A stretch of DNA of 64,000 bases. Source: Acinetobacter sp. B51(2017). GTDB taxonomy: Bacteria > Pseudomonadota > Gammaproteobacteria > Pseudomonadales > Moraxellaceae. The stretch covers positions 18,715 through 82,714 of the forward strand of contig NZ_PJRJ01000014.1 of NCBI RefSeq assembly GCF_003711395.1, written 5' to 3'. Both the position numbers and the translations under genes were made by a program. Shown here in pieces: positions 55,569-64,000 of the stretch. The notes below the pieces were generated by a model. The model did not search any database, was not told the origin of the DNA, and saw nothing but the letters and a program-made list of their open reading frames with translations. The stretch's first letter is position 1. Every line of letters begins with the position of its first letter.

Positions 55569-58415
55569 ATGAGCGATAAGCAAACTCCTGAAAATGCAGT
55601 GGACTATAAAGCCACGCTAAACCTCCCAGGTACTGAATTTGCGATGAAAGCAAATCTCGCAGTACGTGAAGCTAAATGGTTAGAAGAGTGGTATGCCGAC
55701 AACATTTATCAGCAGATTCGTGCATCGCGTATTGGCAAGAAAAAATATGTCTTGCATGACGGCCCTCCATACGCCAATGGTCAAATCCATTTAGGTCACG
55801 CAGTTAACAAAGTCCTCAAAGACATCATCATCAAAAGCCGTGTCATGGATGGTTTTGATGCACCGTATGTACCGGGTTGGGACTGTCACGGTTTACCTAT
55901 CGAACTCAAAGTAGAAGAAAAAGTCGGTAAAGTGGGCGTAAAAGTTGATGCTTCGACTTTCCGTAAAGCCTGCCGTGAATATGCATACACGCAAGTTGAA
56001 TTACAAAAGAAAGACTTCGTGCGTATGGGTGTGTTTGGTGATTGGGACAACCCTTACCTGACCATGAACTTCAAACAAGAAGCGGACATCGTGCGTTCAC
56101 TTGGCGCGATTGCCAAAGCGGGTCACATTGAGCCGGGTCTTAAACCAGTCAACTGGTGTTTAGACTGTGGTTCTTCACTTGCTGAAGCTGAAGTTGAATA
56201 CGAAGATAAAAAATCTGACGCGATTGATGTTGGTTTCACTGTTGTAGATCTTGCTGATTTATCGGCACGCGTTGGTGTAGACGTTGCTGATTCTACGGAT
56301 ATCGTAATTTGGACCACAACGCCTTGGACATTGCCTGCTAACCAAGCGGTTGCATTACATGCTGAACTTGAATATCAACTGGTTAAAGCAACAGGCGAAG
56401 ACAAAGCTGCGCAAAACTTCATTCTTGCAAAAACTTTGGTTGAATCTGCAACTGAACGTTATGGCTTCACTGCATTTGAGGTGATTGCTGAGTTTGCAGG
56501 TGCTAAACTTGAGAATCTTGTTCTACAACATCCATTAATCGCTGAGCGCCAAGTGCCTGTGATTTTGGGCGAGCACGTGACAGATGCTAGCGGTACAGGT
56601 GCGGTACATACTGCTCCGGGTCATGGTGTAGACGACTATAAAGTTGGCTTACAGTATAACTTAAAGGTAGATAATCCAGTCGGTGGTAATGGTGTGTATT
56701 TACCAAGCTCACCAATTTTACCGGGCGTACATATCTACAAAGCTAACCCACAAATCATTGAAACTTTAAGTGAGTCAGGCAAGCTTTGGGCGCATAAGCC
56801 AATTAAACATAGCTACCCACATTGCTGGCGCCATAAAACGCCAATTATCTTCCGTGCGACACCACAATGGTTTATCAGCATGGATGCCAAAGGTCTACGT
56901 AACCAAGCGCTTAATGCAATTGAAAACGACATCCAATTTGTACCAGATTGGGGTAAAAACCGTATTCAAGCGATGATCGAAGGTCGTCCGGACTGGTGTA
57001 TCTCGCGTCAACGTACTTGGGGCGTGCCAATTCCATTCTTCGTGCATAAAGACACCAACGAATTGCACCCACGTACCCCTGAATTGATCGAAGAAGTGGC
57101 CAAACTCATCGAACAAGAAGGTATTGATGGTTGGTACAACCGTGATGCTGCTGAGTTCATCGGTGCTGATGCTGAACAATACAACGCAGTACGTGACACG
57201 CTAGACGTATGGTTCGACTCAGGTACAACGCACTATGCAGTGCTGCGTGAACGTGAAGAATTGCAAGACCCTGCTGATTTGTACCTTGAAGGTTCAGACC
57301 AACACCGTGGTTGGTTCCAATCATCATTATTAACGTCGGTTGCCATCAATGAACGCGCACCCTACAAAGGCTTATTGACACACGGTTTCGTAGTGGATGA
57401 AAAAGGCCGTAAGATGTCGAAATCAATCGGTAACGTAATCACACCACAAGACATCATTAAAGATATGGGTGCTGATGGGTTACGTTTCTGGATCGCATCT
57501 GCGGATTACCGTTATGAAATGACGGCGGGTAAAGAAATCTTTAGCCGTGCATCTGATGGTTACCGTCGTATTCGTAACACGCTACGCTTCTTACTTGCCA
57601 ACTTAAATGGCTTCAAACCATCAACAGATGCATTGCCTGTAGATCAATTGATCGCGCTGGATCAATACATCTTGCAACGTGCATCTGAAGTTCAAGAAAC
57701 GATTCAGAAAGCATATGAAGATATGAACTTCCATATCGTCACCAATGCTTTAACCAACTTCTGTATCAACGACTTGGGTGGTTTCTACTTAGACATCATC
57801 AAAGACCGTCAGTACACCACCAAAGCGGACTCAGCAGCGCGTCACTCTGCACAAACTGCGTTGTATCACTTGGTACAAGCATTCGTGCGTTGGATGTCAC
57901 CAATTTTGAGCTTCACCGCACAAGAAGCATGGCCGTTAATTCCTGAGCAATCAGAGAAATACGTGTTCACAGCGGAATGGTATGACATCCCTGTCGCTTC
58001 GACTGCAAACGTAGTGTCTGAAGCTGAATGGCAAACCCTGATTTCTGTGAAGTCTGCGGTGAACAAATTCATTGAAGCAGCACGTACTGCGAAAACTGTC
58101 GGTTCTAACTTGTCTGCCAAAGTTGAACTTTGGGCAAATCCTGAACTTAAAGCCGTACTGGATAAATTAAGCGATGAACTTCGTTTTGTTCTGATTACTT
58201 CGCAAGTGATTGTGAATGAATTTGATGCAGCACAAGGTGAAGCATCTGATCTTGAAGGCTTAAATGTTCAAGTCTCTGCTGCAGATGGCGAAAAATGCGT
58301 ACGCTGCTGGCACGTATTACCTGATGTAAATACACATGTATCACATCCAGGTTTATGTGGTCGTTGTATTATTAACCTTCCATCAGGTCAAGGCGAAGAG
58401 AGAAAATATGCCTAA
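55569..58415 (+). CDS. ileS: Isoleucyl-tRNA synthetase
   Basis: 948 residues from the ATG at 55569. HIGH motif as HLGH in [21 protein letters not shown] in [10 protein letters not shown], the CP1 editing domain with [14 protein letters not shown], and C-terminal zinc Cys pairs CVRCWH and CGRC. Standard class I type. Its last 8 nt overlap the start of lspA. Confidence 0.96.
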   Translation: MSDKQTPENAVDYKATLNLPGTEFAMKANLAVREAKWLEEWYADNIYQQIRASRIGKKKYVLHDGPPYANGQIHLGHAVNKVLKDIIIKSRVMDGFDAPYVPGWDCHGLPIELKVEEKVGKVGVKVDASTFRKACREYAYTQVELQKKDFVRMGVFGDWDNPYLTMNFKQEADIVRSLGAIAKAGHIEPGLKPVNWCLDCGSSLAEAEVEYEDKKSDAIDVGFTVVDLADLSARVGVDVADSTDIVIWTTTPWTLPANQAVALHAELEYQLVKATGEDKAAQNFILAKTLVESATERYGFTAFEVIAEFAGAKLENLVLQHPLIAERQVPVILGEHVTDASGTGAVHTAPGHGVDDYKVGLQYNLKVDNPVGGNGVYLPSSPILPGVHIYKANPQIIETLSESGKLWAHKPIKHSYPHCWRHKTPIIFRATPQWFISMDAKGLRNQALNAIENDIQFVPDWGKNRIQAMIEGRPDWCISRQRTWGVPIPFFVHKDTNELHPRTPELIEEVAKLIEQEGIDGWYNRDAAEFIGADAEQYNAVRDTLDVWFDSGTTHYAVLREREELQDPADLYLEGSDQHRGWFQSSLLTSVAINERAPYKGLLTHGFVVDEKGRKMSKSIGNVITPQDIIKDMGADGLRFWIASADYRYEMTAGKEIFSRASDGYRRIRNTLRFLLANLNGFKPSTDALPVDQLIALDQYILQRASEVQETIQKAYEDMNFHIVTNALTNFCINDLGGFYLDIIKDRQYTTKADSAARHSAQTALYHLVQAFVRWMSPILSFTAQEAWPLIPEQSEKYVFTAEWYDIPVASTANVVSEAEWQTLISVKSAVNKFIEAARTAKTVGSNLSAKVELWANPELKAVLDKLSDELRFVLITSQVIVNEFDAAQGEASDLEGLNVQVSAADGEKCVRCWHVLPDVNTHVSHPGLCGRCIINLPSGQGEERKYA

Positions 58416-58947
58416 TCCACAACATAAAAAGGGCTTATTCCAATTCAAGGCACACAATCTTGTGTGGCTTGGCTTGGCGGTACTGGCGATTATTTTAGAT
58501 CAATGGACCAAATGGATTGCGGTGTCGCATTTAAACTATGCCGACCCCGTACCTGTACTGCCCTTTTTAAATTGGACATTACTACATAACTATGGCGCTG
58601 CCTTTAGTTTCTTGTCCGATGCCGGTGGATGGCAACGTTATTTCTTTACCTCGCTGGCAGGAATTGTGTCGATTGTTTTTGTATTTTGGCTGATGCGTAT
58701 GCCAAAAGGCATAAAGGTGTTACCACTTGCAATTGCACTCATTTTAGGTGGTGCAGTGGGCAACCTGATTGATCGCGTAGCACTGGGCTACGTGGTTGAT
58801 TTTATTCATGTCTATTACAACAATAGTCACTTTCCTGCATTTAATATTGCCGATAGTGCTATCACATTGGGCACCATTTTGCTTTTGATTGATAGCTTCT
58901 TCCTTGAGAAAAAGCGTATTCAAGCTGCGGAACAACAACATGACTGA
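58408..58947 (+). CDS. lspA: Lipoprotein signal peptidase II
   Basis: Cleaves lipoprotein signal peptides after lipidation. 179 residues, four membrane helices, with the catalytic Asp pair in [15 protein letters not shown] and [11 protein letters not shown] at 58408 overlaps the end of ileS by 8 nt; its own end overlaps fkpB. This enzyme serves the several lipoproteins in the window (bamC, M23, ssuA). Confidence 0.94.
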   Translation: MPNPQHKKGLFQFKAHNLVWLGLAVLAIILDQWTKWIAVSHLNYADPVPVLPFLNWTLLHNYGAAFSFLSDAGGWQRYFFTSLAGIVSIVFVFWLMRMPKGIKVLPLAIALILGGAVGNLIDRVALGYVVDFIHVYYNNSHFPAFNIADSAITLGTILLLIDSFFLEKKRIQAAEQQHD

Positions 58948-59422
58948 TTTTATTAATCCCAATGAAGACACACGCATTGAAGACGGTTCTAAAGTAGAAC
59001 TGCATTTCTCTGTTGCGATTGAAGATGGTGTTGAAATTGACAACACGCGTAGCCGTGAAAACCCGGTGAGCCTTGTAATCGGCGACGGCAGCTTATTGCC
59101 AGGCTTTGAAAAAGCCTTGTTTGGTTTACGCGCAGGTGACCGCCGTACCGTAAGTCTTCCTCCTGAAGATGCTTTTGGTCCGTGGAATCCTGAAAACGTA
59201 CAAAAATTTGATACGGTGAAGTTTGAGCAACGTCCAACTGAAGGTCACATGATCGAATTTGAAGACAAAGCCAAACAAAGCTTATATGGCGTGGTCAAAA
59301 CTGTTGGTGACAACATCACTGAAGTTGATTTTAACCACCCATTAGCAGGTAAAAATATTACCTTTGAAGTGGAAATCTTCAAAGTCACGCCTGCCGGTCA
59401 ACAAGGCATTAAAATCATGTAA
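58940..59422 (+). CDS. fkpB: FKBP-type peptidyl-prolyl isomerase FkpB (SlpA-like)
   Basis: 160 residues from the ATG at 58940, no signal peptide. Family blocks: GSKVELHFSVAIEDGVEIDNTRS, LVIGDGSLLPGFEKALFGLRAGD, and DAFGPWNPENVQ. Third of the ileS-lspA-fkpB set, overlapping lspA by 8 nt, as in E. coli. Confidence 0.9.
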   Translation: MTDFINPNEDTRIEDGSKVELHFSVAIEDGVEIDNTRSRENPVSLVIGDGSLLPGFEKALFGLRAGDRRTVSLPPEDAFGPWNPENVQKFDTVKFEQRPTEGHMIEFEDKAKQSLYGVVKTVGDNITEVDFNHPLAGKNITFEVEIFKVTPAGQQGIKIM

Positions 59423-59436
59423 TTGCAAAATTACTA

Positions 59437-59463
59437 TAAAAAGCGCCGCTCAGGCGCTTTTTA
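59437..59463 (+). terminator. Terminator after fkpB
   Basis: AAAGCGCC/GGCGCTTT-type stem, followed by a T-run. Confidence 0.85.
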
Positions 59464-59515
59464 TTTACGTAGAATTTTTGCCATTCTCGTTTATCTATCA
59501 CTTTAGGAAAATAGT

Positions 59516-60052
59516 ATGAATATTCAAATTATTGTCGGCAGTATCCGCGAAGGTCGTACTGCAATTAAACTCGCTAAATGGGCAAAACAAGCCGTTGCAG
59601 CTTATCAACCTGAATTAACTGTCGAAATCGTCGATTTAAAAACTTGGGATTTACCTATTTTTGCTGGCGCCACTCCACCAATGATGGGTATTTATGACCA
59701 ACCGAAACAACAAGAGTGGGCGGACAAAATTGCCCAAGGTGATGCTTTTATTATCATCAGTCCTGAATATAACCACGGTTACAGTCCTGCGCTTAAAAAT
59801 GCGCTCGATTACTTAGGCAAAGAATGGCAAGGCAAACCTGCCGCTTATATTAGCTATGGTGCAACCAATGGTTCACGTTCTGTCGATCAAATCCGCCAAG
59901 TGGCAACTTACTTAGGTTTAATTGATAGCAATGCAACCATTGAAATTCGTGACATTTTTGCGCGTAGTAAAGCAGAAGTCTTCGAAGGCAATGAGTTTGA
60001 CCAAAAAGCCTTACATGCAGCAGTAGATAAACTGGTGAAATACGCAAAATAA
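59516..60052 (+). CDS. NADPH-dependent FMN reductase family protein
   Basis: 178 residues, flavodoxin-like. IIVGSIREGRTAIKLAKWA is the phosphate-binding loop, ISPEYNHGYSPALKNALDYL is the family signature. Reduces FMN or quinones. It could supply FMNH2 to SsuD, but is 7 kb from that operon. Confidence 0.88.
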   Translation: MNIQIIVGSIREGRTAIKLAKWAKQAVAAYQPELTVEIVDLKTWDLPIFAGATPPMMGIYDQPKQQEWADKIAQGDAFIIISPEYNHGYSPALKNALDYLGKEWQGKPAAYISYGATNGSRSVDQIRQVATYLGLIDSNATIEIRDIFARSKAEVFEGNEFDQKALHAAVDKLVKYAK

Positions 60053-60058
60053 GCCCTC

Positions 60059-60090
60059 AAAAAGCCCTTCAATTGTTAAGGGCTTTTTTT
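60059..60090 (+). terminator. Terminator after the FMN reductase gene
   Basis: AAAGCCCTT/AAGGGCTTT stem followed by seven Ts. Confidence 0.9.
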
Positions 60091-60178
60091 ATAGATACAG
60101 ATGGGTTACAGCACAGCCTAAATTGATTACATAAGCTAATTAAACGTTTATTAAAAAAACAATTACTTAACTTATTTT

Positions 60179-60196
60179 TGTAATCTTATGCTTACA
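60179..60196 (+). promoter_or_regulatory. GacA-type upstream activating sequence, copy 1
   Basis: TGTAAT-CTTATG-CTTACA differs at one base from the GacA box TGTAAG-N6-CTTACA known from Pseudomonas rsm promoters. It starts 62 nt before a TATTCT -10 element (60241-60246), the same distance as in the second copy at 61769. Confidence 0.75.
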
Positions 60197-60252
60197 AAGC
60201 CTAGTGGTGATAACGGCTATAAGCATTAACATTTATTCAGTATTCTTTAGTC

Positions 60253-60408
60253 ATCGGGAACAGGAAGTTTCCAAAAACTTAAAAAGAACAACAATTTGCT
60301 CAAAAACTAATAATAAAAATGGATTTCGATAAAATAGTGACAGGAAAGTTGCTTGTCTCACATGAAATATCTATAACCCCCGACAGGATGTCGGGGGTTA
60401 TCTATTTT
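60253..60408 (+). ncRNA. Candidate Rsm/Csr-type small RNA, copy 1
   Basis: Start set about 7 nt after the TATTCT -10 element. The segment holds five GGA triplets (60257, 60263, 60321, 60343, 60386). The 5' hairpin GGGAAC/GTTTCC (60256-60272) presents the loop AGGAA. The middle is unpaired A-rich sequence, with a GGA in a GTGACA...TGT-CAC stem-loop. The last hairpin (60373-60401) has 12-bp arms, ATAACCCCCGAC and its complement, around loop AGGAT, then CTATTTT. No ORF with a ribosome site. The layout matches Pseudomonas RsmX/Y/Z, which bind RsmA/CsrA at GGA loops. It lies in the 363-bp spacer before the convergent peptidase gene. Confidence 0.72.
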
Positions 60409-60415
60409 GAAGATC

Positions 60416-61696
60416 TTATTTTGCTTTTGTCGCTTCTACAATTAAACGTGTGGCTAAATACAAACGCGGCACAATCGTATCTTTGAGTACATATTCTGCA
60501 TTGCTCGAATGTGCACCATCACCCGATAACCCCATGCCCTCAATCACTGCAGCTTTCGATTGCATGCCTGCAAATGCTGCATCAGTACCGCCACCTGTGG
60601 CAGTTTTAAGGACGCTTAATGGTAAATTAAGTTCATTTTTATAAATCTGCTCAGCTTGACGTGCTACTTGATGCGCTTTGTCATTGGCTGCTAGCGGTGG
60701 ACGACGTAATTCAAATTTAACACTTACCTGACTGTCTTTAAGTTTTTTATGTTTAATTTTTTCCTGTAAGCTTTTTTCTAATTGATTAAAATTTTCGACC
60801 CGTAAAGCACGCGCATCAGCCTGTGCTGTAGCTAAATCTGGAATAACGTTACGCGTAGTGCCTGCTTGCGCGATGGTCCAATTAAGCTTCAGTCCAGTTT
60901 GAGGATTGGATAAGTTTTGCATTTGTACAATCTGATGGCTAAGTTCAGTTAAAGCATTAACACCATCTTCTGGTCTGGCACCAGCATGTGATGACTTGCC
61001 TTTAACAGTTAAATACACTGCCCCAATGCCGCTAGTAGCTAAACGTAAGTTGCCTTCTTTACCGCCACCCTCAAATGACAACACGAGGTCTTGATCACGC
61101 GCTGTTTCTGTAATGATTTTACGTGAGCCGGGTGAGCTAATTTCTTCATCAGAATTGATTAACACTGTGAGTGTGTCATAGTCTTTAAATTTTAATTTTT
61201 GCAGTGTGTCGATAACATGAATAATATTCGCCACGCCTTGCTTATCATCTAAAATCCCTAAGCCATAGATTTTATTGCCTTCAATTTTAAAGGGTTGTTC
61301 TTTAAGCTGACCTTTTTGATAAACTGTATCCATATGCGCAATCAGCATGATTTTACCCTTGCCCTGACCTTTTAATACGGCTTTTACCATAGGCCCAACT
61401 TGCTCTGGGCTATCATCCATACGATACAGATCATTGGCCTGTATTACACTAACTTGGGCGCCTGTTTGTTGTAAGCGGTCAGCAACTAATTGGGCAATTT
61501 TATTTAAACCTTCAAGATCACGACTTCCAGATTCAATATTGACTAAGCTTTCCAAGGTTTTTAAATAAGCGGGTTGTTGTTGCTCTATCGCTTGCTTAAT
61601 TTGCGCAGGTGTAACGGCATAGATACTGCCACTCATACAACCTAATAAACCTAAAGCCAATAAAGTATTGGGCTTAAAGACACGTTTTTTTAGCAT
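60416..61696 (-). CDS. Exported M20 family metallopeptidase, glutamate carboxypeptidase type
   Basis: About 426 residues from the ATG at 61696, with a signal peptide ending near SIYA. M20 metal ligands and catalytic residues: LIAHMDTVYQ (His, Asp), GLGILDDKQG (bridging Asp), NSDEEISSPGS (catalytic and ligand Glu), and GGGTDAAF. A dimerisation domain lies between. The closest named type is carboxypeptidase G2, which removes C-terminal glutamate from folates and peptides. It sits between two candidate Rsm RNAs, and its own promoter region holds the second GacA box. Confidence 0.87.
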   Translation of the reverse strand: MLKKRVFKPNTLLALGLLGCMSGSIYAVTPAQIKQAIEQQQPAYLKTLESLVNIESGSRDLEGLNKIAQLVADRLQQTGAQVSVIQANDLYRMDDSPEQVGPMVKAVLKGQGKGKIMLIAHMDTVYQKGQLKEQPFKIEGNKIYGLGILDDKQGVANIIHVIDTLQKLKFKDYDTLTVLINSDEEISSPGSRKIITETARDQDLVLSFEGGGKEGNLRLATSGIGAVYLTVKGKSSHAGARPEDGVNALTELSHQIVQMQNLSNPQTGLKLNWTIAQAGTTRNVIPDLATAQADARALRVENFNQLEKSLQEKIKHKKLKDSQVSVKFELRRPPLAANDKAHQVARQAEQIYKNELNLPLSVLKTATGGGTDAAFAGMQSKAAVIEGMGLSGDGAHSSNAEYVLKDTIVPRLYLATRLIVEATKAK

Positions 61697-61768
61697 AGTA
61701 TTGTCCTTGATCATTTTTTGATTTTTAGTAAAGCTGTACTCAATTTAGCAAAATTATCACCCTATTCG

Positions 61769-61786
61769 TGTAAGTGATTGCTTACA
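61769..61786. promoter_or_regulatory. GacA-type upstream activating sequence, copy 2 (perfect)
   Basis: TGTAAG-TGATTG-CTTACA is an exact match to the GacA consensus TGTAAG-N6-CTTACA. It starts 62 nt before TATTCT (61831-61836) on the + strand, centred about 65 nt before the expected start. It also lies 73-90 bp before the minus-strand peptidase, with a GATAAT-like -10 (61753-61758 in reverse) close by, so it might act in both directions. Confidence 0.85.
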
Positions 61787-61842
61787 ACAGTTATGGTCTT
61801 TTAGCACTTTTTAGCTCAAGCAAAAACGCCTATTCTAAATCT

Positions 61843-61972
61843 AACGAGAGATAGGATATCTCTTGCAACAAAAATAAAAATGAATCCGCAGGATGCAATA
61901 AATAGGTACGACAGGAGTTATACCTCACACAACCGCATACCAAAAGCCCCGATAGGATATCGGGGCTTTTTT
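61843..61972 (+). ncRNA. Candidate Rsm/Csr-type small RNA, copy 2
   Basis: About 130 nt, starting 7 nt after the -10 element TATTCT. Four GGA triplets (61854, 61891, 61914, 61955) are each in a loop or short stem: AGAGATA-GGA-TATCTCT (61847-61863); GCA-GGA-TGC (61888-61896); AGGTA-cg-AC-AGGA-GT-ta-TACCT (61904-61925); and the terminator AAAAGCCCCGAT-AGGAT-ATCGGGGCTTTT followed by two more Ts (61942-61972). No gene on the + strand precedes this terminator, and no ORF is present. This is the RsmY/RsmZ plan. Whether the product is made is not shown by sequence alone. Confidence 0.8.
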
Positions 61973-62028
61973 ATAACGCTATTCTTTAACGCAAAGAGTT
62001 GCATAAGATACTATATCGCCATTTTTAT

Positions 62029-62057
62029 CAAAAAAGCCTCAACAGTGTTGAGGCTTT
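62029..62057 (-). terminator. Terminator after the AAHS transporter
   Basis: AAAGCCTCAAC/GTTGAGGCTTT stem; the T-run follows on the minus strand. Confidence 0.9.
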
Positions 62058-62073
62058 GATTATTTAATCGAGT

Positions 62074-63420
62074 TTAGTTTTGTGCCACAGCAGGATCTTT
62101 AACCACATCTGTAGCTTTATCTTGCTTAGAAATCAGTGTTACCGCTAGAGCAACCACCAACAGCGGTATGCCAACAGCAATAAAGTTATATTGATGTGGT
62201 AATTCCATCCCCAACAACATACCAATTAAAATAGGACCAATGATAGCGCCACTACGCCCTACCGCAGATGCCCAGCCAATACCTGTAGAACGTACAGCTA
62301 CTGGATAATATTGCGCTACATAGCTATATAAAAGAATCTGTGAGCCAATTGACGCTGCACCAGCTAAGGCAATCATTAAATACAACAGTACTTGTGGCGG
62401 CTCAAAACCCAGTAAGCTTAATACAATCGCCCCAACCACACCTAATACCATCAATACAGGTTTAAGATGGAAACGGTCTGCCAAAATACCACCACATACT
62501 GTCCCAATCACTGCACCTACATTCATAGCCAATAAGAACAGTAAGCTACTACCCATTGAATAGCCTGCTGCCATCATGAGTTTTGGCATCCAACTGCCTA
62601 AGGCATACATGGTTAATAAACACATAAAAAATGCTAACCAAAATAGTAAAGTATTTGGTGCACGACCTTTTTTAAATAAGCTTGCCACAGTCGCAGACTC
62701 AGGTACTTCTGCTTTACTTAATTCAAGTTGTGTTGTTGAGGTAACATTCGCCTCAGGTGCTAAACGGGTCAAAATTTGACGAGCAGAGTTTTGTTTGTCT
62801 GCCTTAACCATAAAAATGATAGATTCTGGTAAGAATTTCCAAATAATTGGTAATAACAGTAAAGGAATACCTGCAATCCAGAACATAATTTGCCAACCAT
62901 AAGTTGGCGTAAACCATGCACCTAATAAAGCAGCCATTACACCACCCACAGCATAACCACTAAACATTGTAGTAACCAAGGTACTGCGGATTTTTTGCGG
63001 TGCATATTCAGAAGTAAGTGCAACAAGGTTTGGCATTACCCCACCAATACCTAAGCCAGCCAAAAAGCGTAGCACACCAAATTCTGTTGGCGTATCTGCA
63101 AAACCACCCCAAAAAGTAAAACCACTAAACAACACAATACAAATCATAATGACATTTTTACGACCAATCTTATCGGCCAAAGAACCAAATAACATGGCAC
63201 CAAACATCATTCCTGCAAGTGCAGTGCTAGCCAACATACCGGCTTGTACTGCTGTTAAGCCCCACTCTTGCATGAGTAGTGGTAAAGCTACACCATTAAT
63301 TGCCAGATCATAGCCATCAAATAAAATAATCAGTAAACACCAAAACAAGACATTAAGATGGAACTTATTAAATTTAGCTTTATCAACTACAGCATTGACA
63401 TTCATTGTTTGCGCTGTCAT
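62074..63420 (-). CDS. AAHS family aromatic acid:H+ symporter (MFS)
   Basis: 448 residues, 12 membrane helices. FDGYDLAINGVALPLLMQEWG in helix 1 carries the DGYD acidic motif of PcaK/BenK/VanK-type aromatic acid importers; FGSLADKIGRKNVI is the loop 2-3 signature and PESIIFM ends helix 6. Substrate is probably benzoate or a hydroxybenzoate, but no catabolic genes are near to confirm it. The 350-bp spacer upstream to the 5S gene is AT-rich and shows no other feature. Confidence 0.88.
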   Translation of the reverse strand: MTAQTMNVNAVVDKAKFNKFHLNVLFWCLLIILFDGYDLAINGVALPLLMQEWGLTAVQAGMLASTALAGMMFGAMLFGSLADKIGRKNVIMICIVLFSGFTFWGGFADTPTEFGVLRFLAGLGIGGVMPNLVALTSEYAPQKIRSTLVTTMFSGYAVGGVMAALLGAWFTPTYGWQIMFWIAGIPLLLLPIIWKFLPESIIFMVKADKQNSARQILTRLAPEANVTSTTQLELSKAEVPESATVASLFKKGRAPNTLLFWLAFFMCLLTMYALGSWMPKLMMAAGYSMGSSLLFLLAMNVGAVIGTVCGGILADRFHLKPVLMVLGVVGAIVLSLLGFEPPQVLLYLMIALAGAASIGSQILLYSYVAQYYPVAVRSTGIGWASAVGRSGAIIGPILIGMLLGMELPHQYNFIAVGIPLLVVALAVTLISKQDKATDVVKDPAVAQN

Positions 63421-63771
63421 TAATCCTCACCTCCAACTGTGGGATATCTAATACAAATTCTTGGCATACAATGATTTTTAGCTAATGTTTTGTCCAAAAC
63501 CTTATAGATATATATACATACCTTTATGGTATTTTTAGACTTTAAAATAACGAATATATGCGTAAAAAATAGAGTAAATTTCTATAAAAGTATCAAACCA
63601 AGTAAAACACAGAATAAATAAAATTAAATAATAATATAAATCAACAATTTAACACTTAAAGTTTAACAATAAGACCATAGATAACTTGATATAAAAAATA
63701 TCATAAAAATAAATGACTTAAGGGTTCTATAAATTTAAATTCTAGATGCTTTTATACAAATTCTATAGTCG
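63421..63771. other. AT-rich spacer between the AAHS transporter and the rrn operon
   Basis: About 350 bp with very few G or C bases, no ORF of note and no clear repeat. It should include the transporter promoter on the minus strand. Confidence 0.5.
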
Positions 63772-63805
63772 AAAAAAATCCCTCTGATCATTGATCAGAG
63801 GGATT
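63772..63805 (-). terminator. rrn operon terminator
   Basis: AATCCCTCTGATCA/TGATCAGAGGGATT, 14-bp stem, followed by seven Ts on the minus strand, immediately after the 5S gene. Confidence 0.92.
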
Positions 63806-63817
63806 TTTAGAATAATG

Positions 63818-63932
63818 AGCTGGCGATGACTTACTCTCACATGGGTAACCCCACACTACCATCAGCGCTAAGAGGTTTCACTTCTGAGTTCGGGAAGGGA
63901 TCAGGTGGTTCACTCTTGCTATTGTCGCCAGC
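63818..63932 (-). rRNA. rrf: 5S ribosomal RNA
   Basis: The reverse complement begins GCTGGCGACAATAGCAAGAG, includes CCGAACTCAGAAGTGAAAC and ends in a complementary CATCGCCAGC. These are the conserved elements of bacterial 5S rRNA: terminal helix I, loop B/C with CCGAAC, and length near 115 nt. Bases 63933-64000 are the 23S-5S spacer; the 23S gene is outside the window. Confidence 0.96.
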
Positions 63933-64000
63933 ACAACTGTGATGCTTACTCATCAGGTCTTATTAAATGCCTAACTTTCGTCAAATGAGTTATTAACAGG

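Noticed and set aside
60373..60401. The GC-rich hairpin before the M20 peptidase end read simply as a convergent terminator.
   Set aside because: It does serve as one, but its AGGAT loop, the GGA repeats upstream, the GacA-type box and the matched -10 element make a plain terminator an incomplete reading.
9443..62057. The many hairpins between genes as a dispersed repeat family (REP-like).
   Set aside because: Their stems differ in sequence and nearly all lie at gene ends with T-runs, so they are ordinary intrinsic terminators.
63933..64000. The last bases as the 3' end of 23S rRNA.
   Set aside because: They do not match the conserved end of 23S and fit a 23S-5S spacer better.

Overview
The window reads as ordinary core chromosome of an Acinetobacter species or a close relative in the Moraxellaceae. 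The DNA is AT-rich and densely coded. Several gene sets are typical of that group: phoB-phoR, rhodanese-psd, dapA-bamC-purC, ileS-lspA-fkpB, ubiG-mupP-yciK, a two-binding-protein ssu operon and AAHS-family transporters. No prophage, IS element, CRISPR array or tRNA was seen. The right edge holds a minus-strand 5S rRNA, the end of an rrn operon that continues outside the window.

Layout. 1-7.2 kb: a DUF445 membrane protein, an aminotransferase, a MATE pump, an LLM-type flavin monooxygenase broken by an in-frame stop, and a divergent SDR/TetR pair. 7.2-9.5 kb: phoB-phoR behind an 11-bp-period Pho-box array. 9.5-12.5 kb: psd, a rhodanese and pncB. 12.8-16.9 kb: a roadblock-like protein, a ribbon-helix-helix protein, an exported catalase with an ankyrin partner (katB-ankB type), dtd and an SCP2-like protein. 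17-23 kb: serB opposite an Smp-like protein, a BASS transporter with pncA, and an MFS transporter. 23.8-30.4 kb: dapA-bamC-purC, rarA with a small membrane protein, and a GGDEF/EAL protein. 30.5-36.1 kb: small proteins, DNA repair (mutY, tag), an M23 lipoprotein and two FKBPs. 36.1-41.8 kb: murJ, ampD, nadC, rph, a TetR regulator and dsbA. 42-47.6 kb: ubiG-mupP-yciK, two RcnB-like proteins and argA. 47.9-53.7 kb: ssu sulfonate operon and a RutR-like regulator. 53.7-59.4 kb: a nucleosidase, ribF, ileS, lspA and fkpB. 59.5-63.4 kb: a flavin reductase, an exported M20 peptidase and an AAHS transporter.

The most interesting signal is non-coding. The intergenic regions on both sides of the M20 peptidase (about 60179-60408 and 61769-61972, both + strand) each hold an apparent GacA upstream activating sequence: TGTAAT-N6-CTTACA and a perfect TGTAAG-N6-CTTACA. 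Each box starts exactly 62 nt upstream of the same -10 hexamer, TATTCT. Each is followed by a 130-155 nt AU-rich segment with repeated GGA triplets. In each, a 5' hairpin with a GGA loop lies about 10 nt after the -10 element, and the segment ends in a 12-bp GC-rich hairpin with the loop AGGAT. This is the architecture of the Pseudomonas RsmX/Y/Z RNAs that sequester RsmA/CsrA. I infer a pair of Gac-controlled Rsm-type small RNAs.

Functional links across the window include NAD metabolism (pncA, pncB, nadC), peptidoglycan assembly and recycling (murJ, ampD, mupP), envelope folding (bamC, dsbA, FKBPs, lspA), and sulfur acquisition (ssu).
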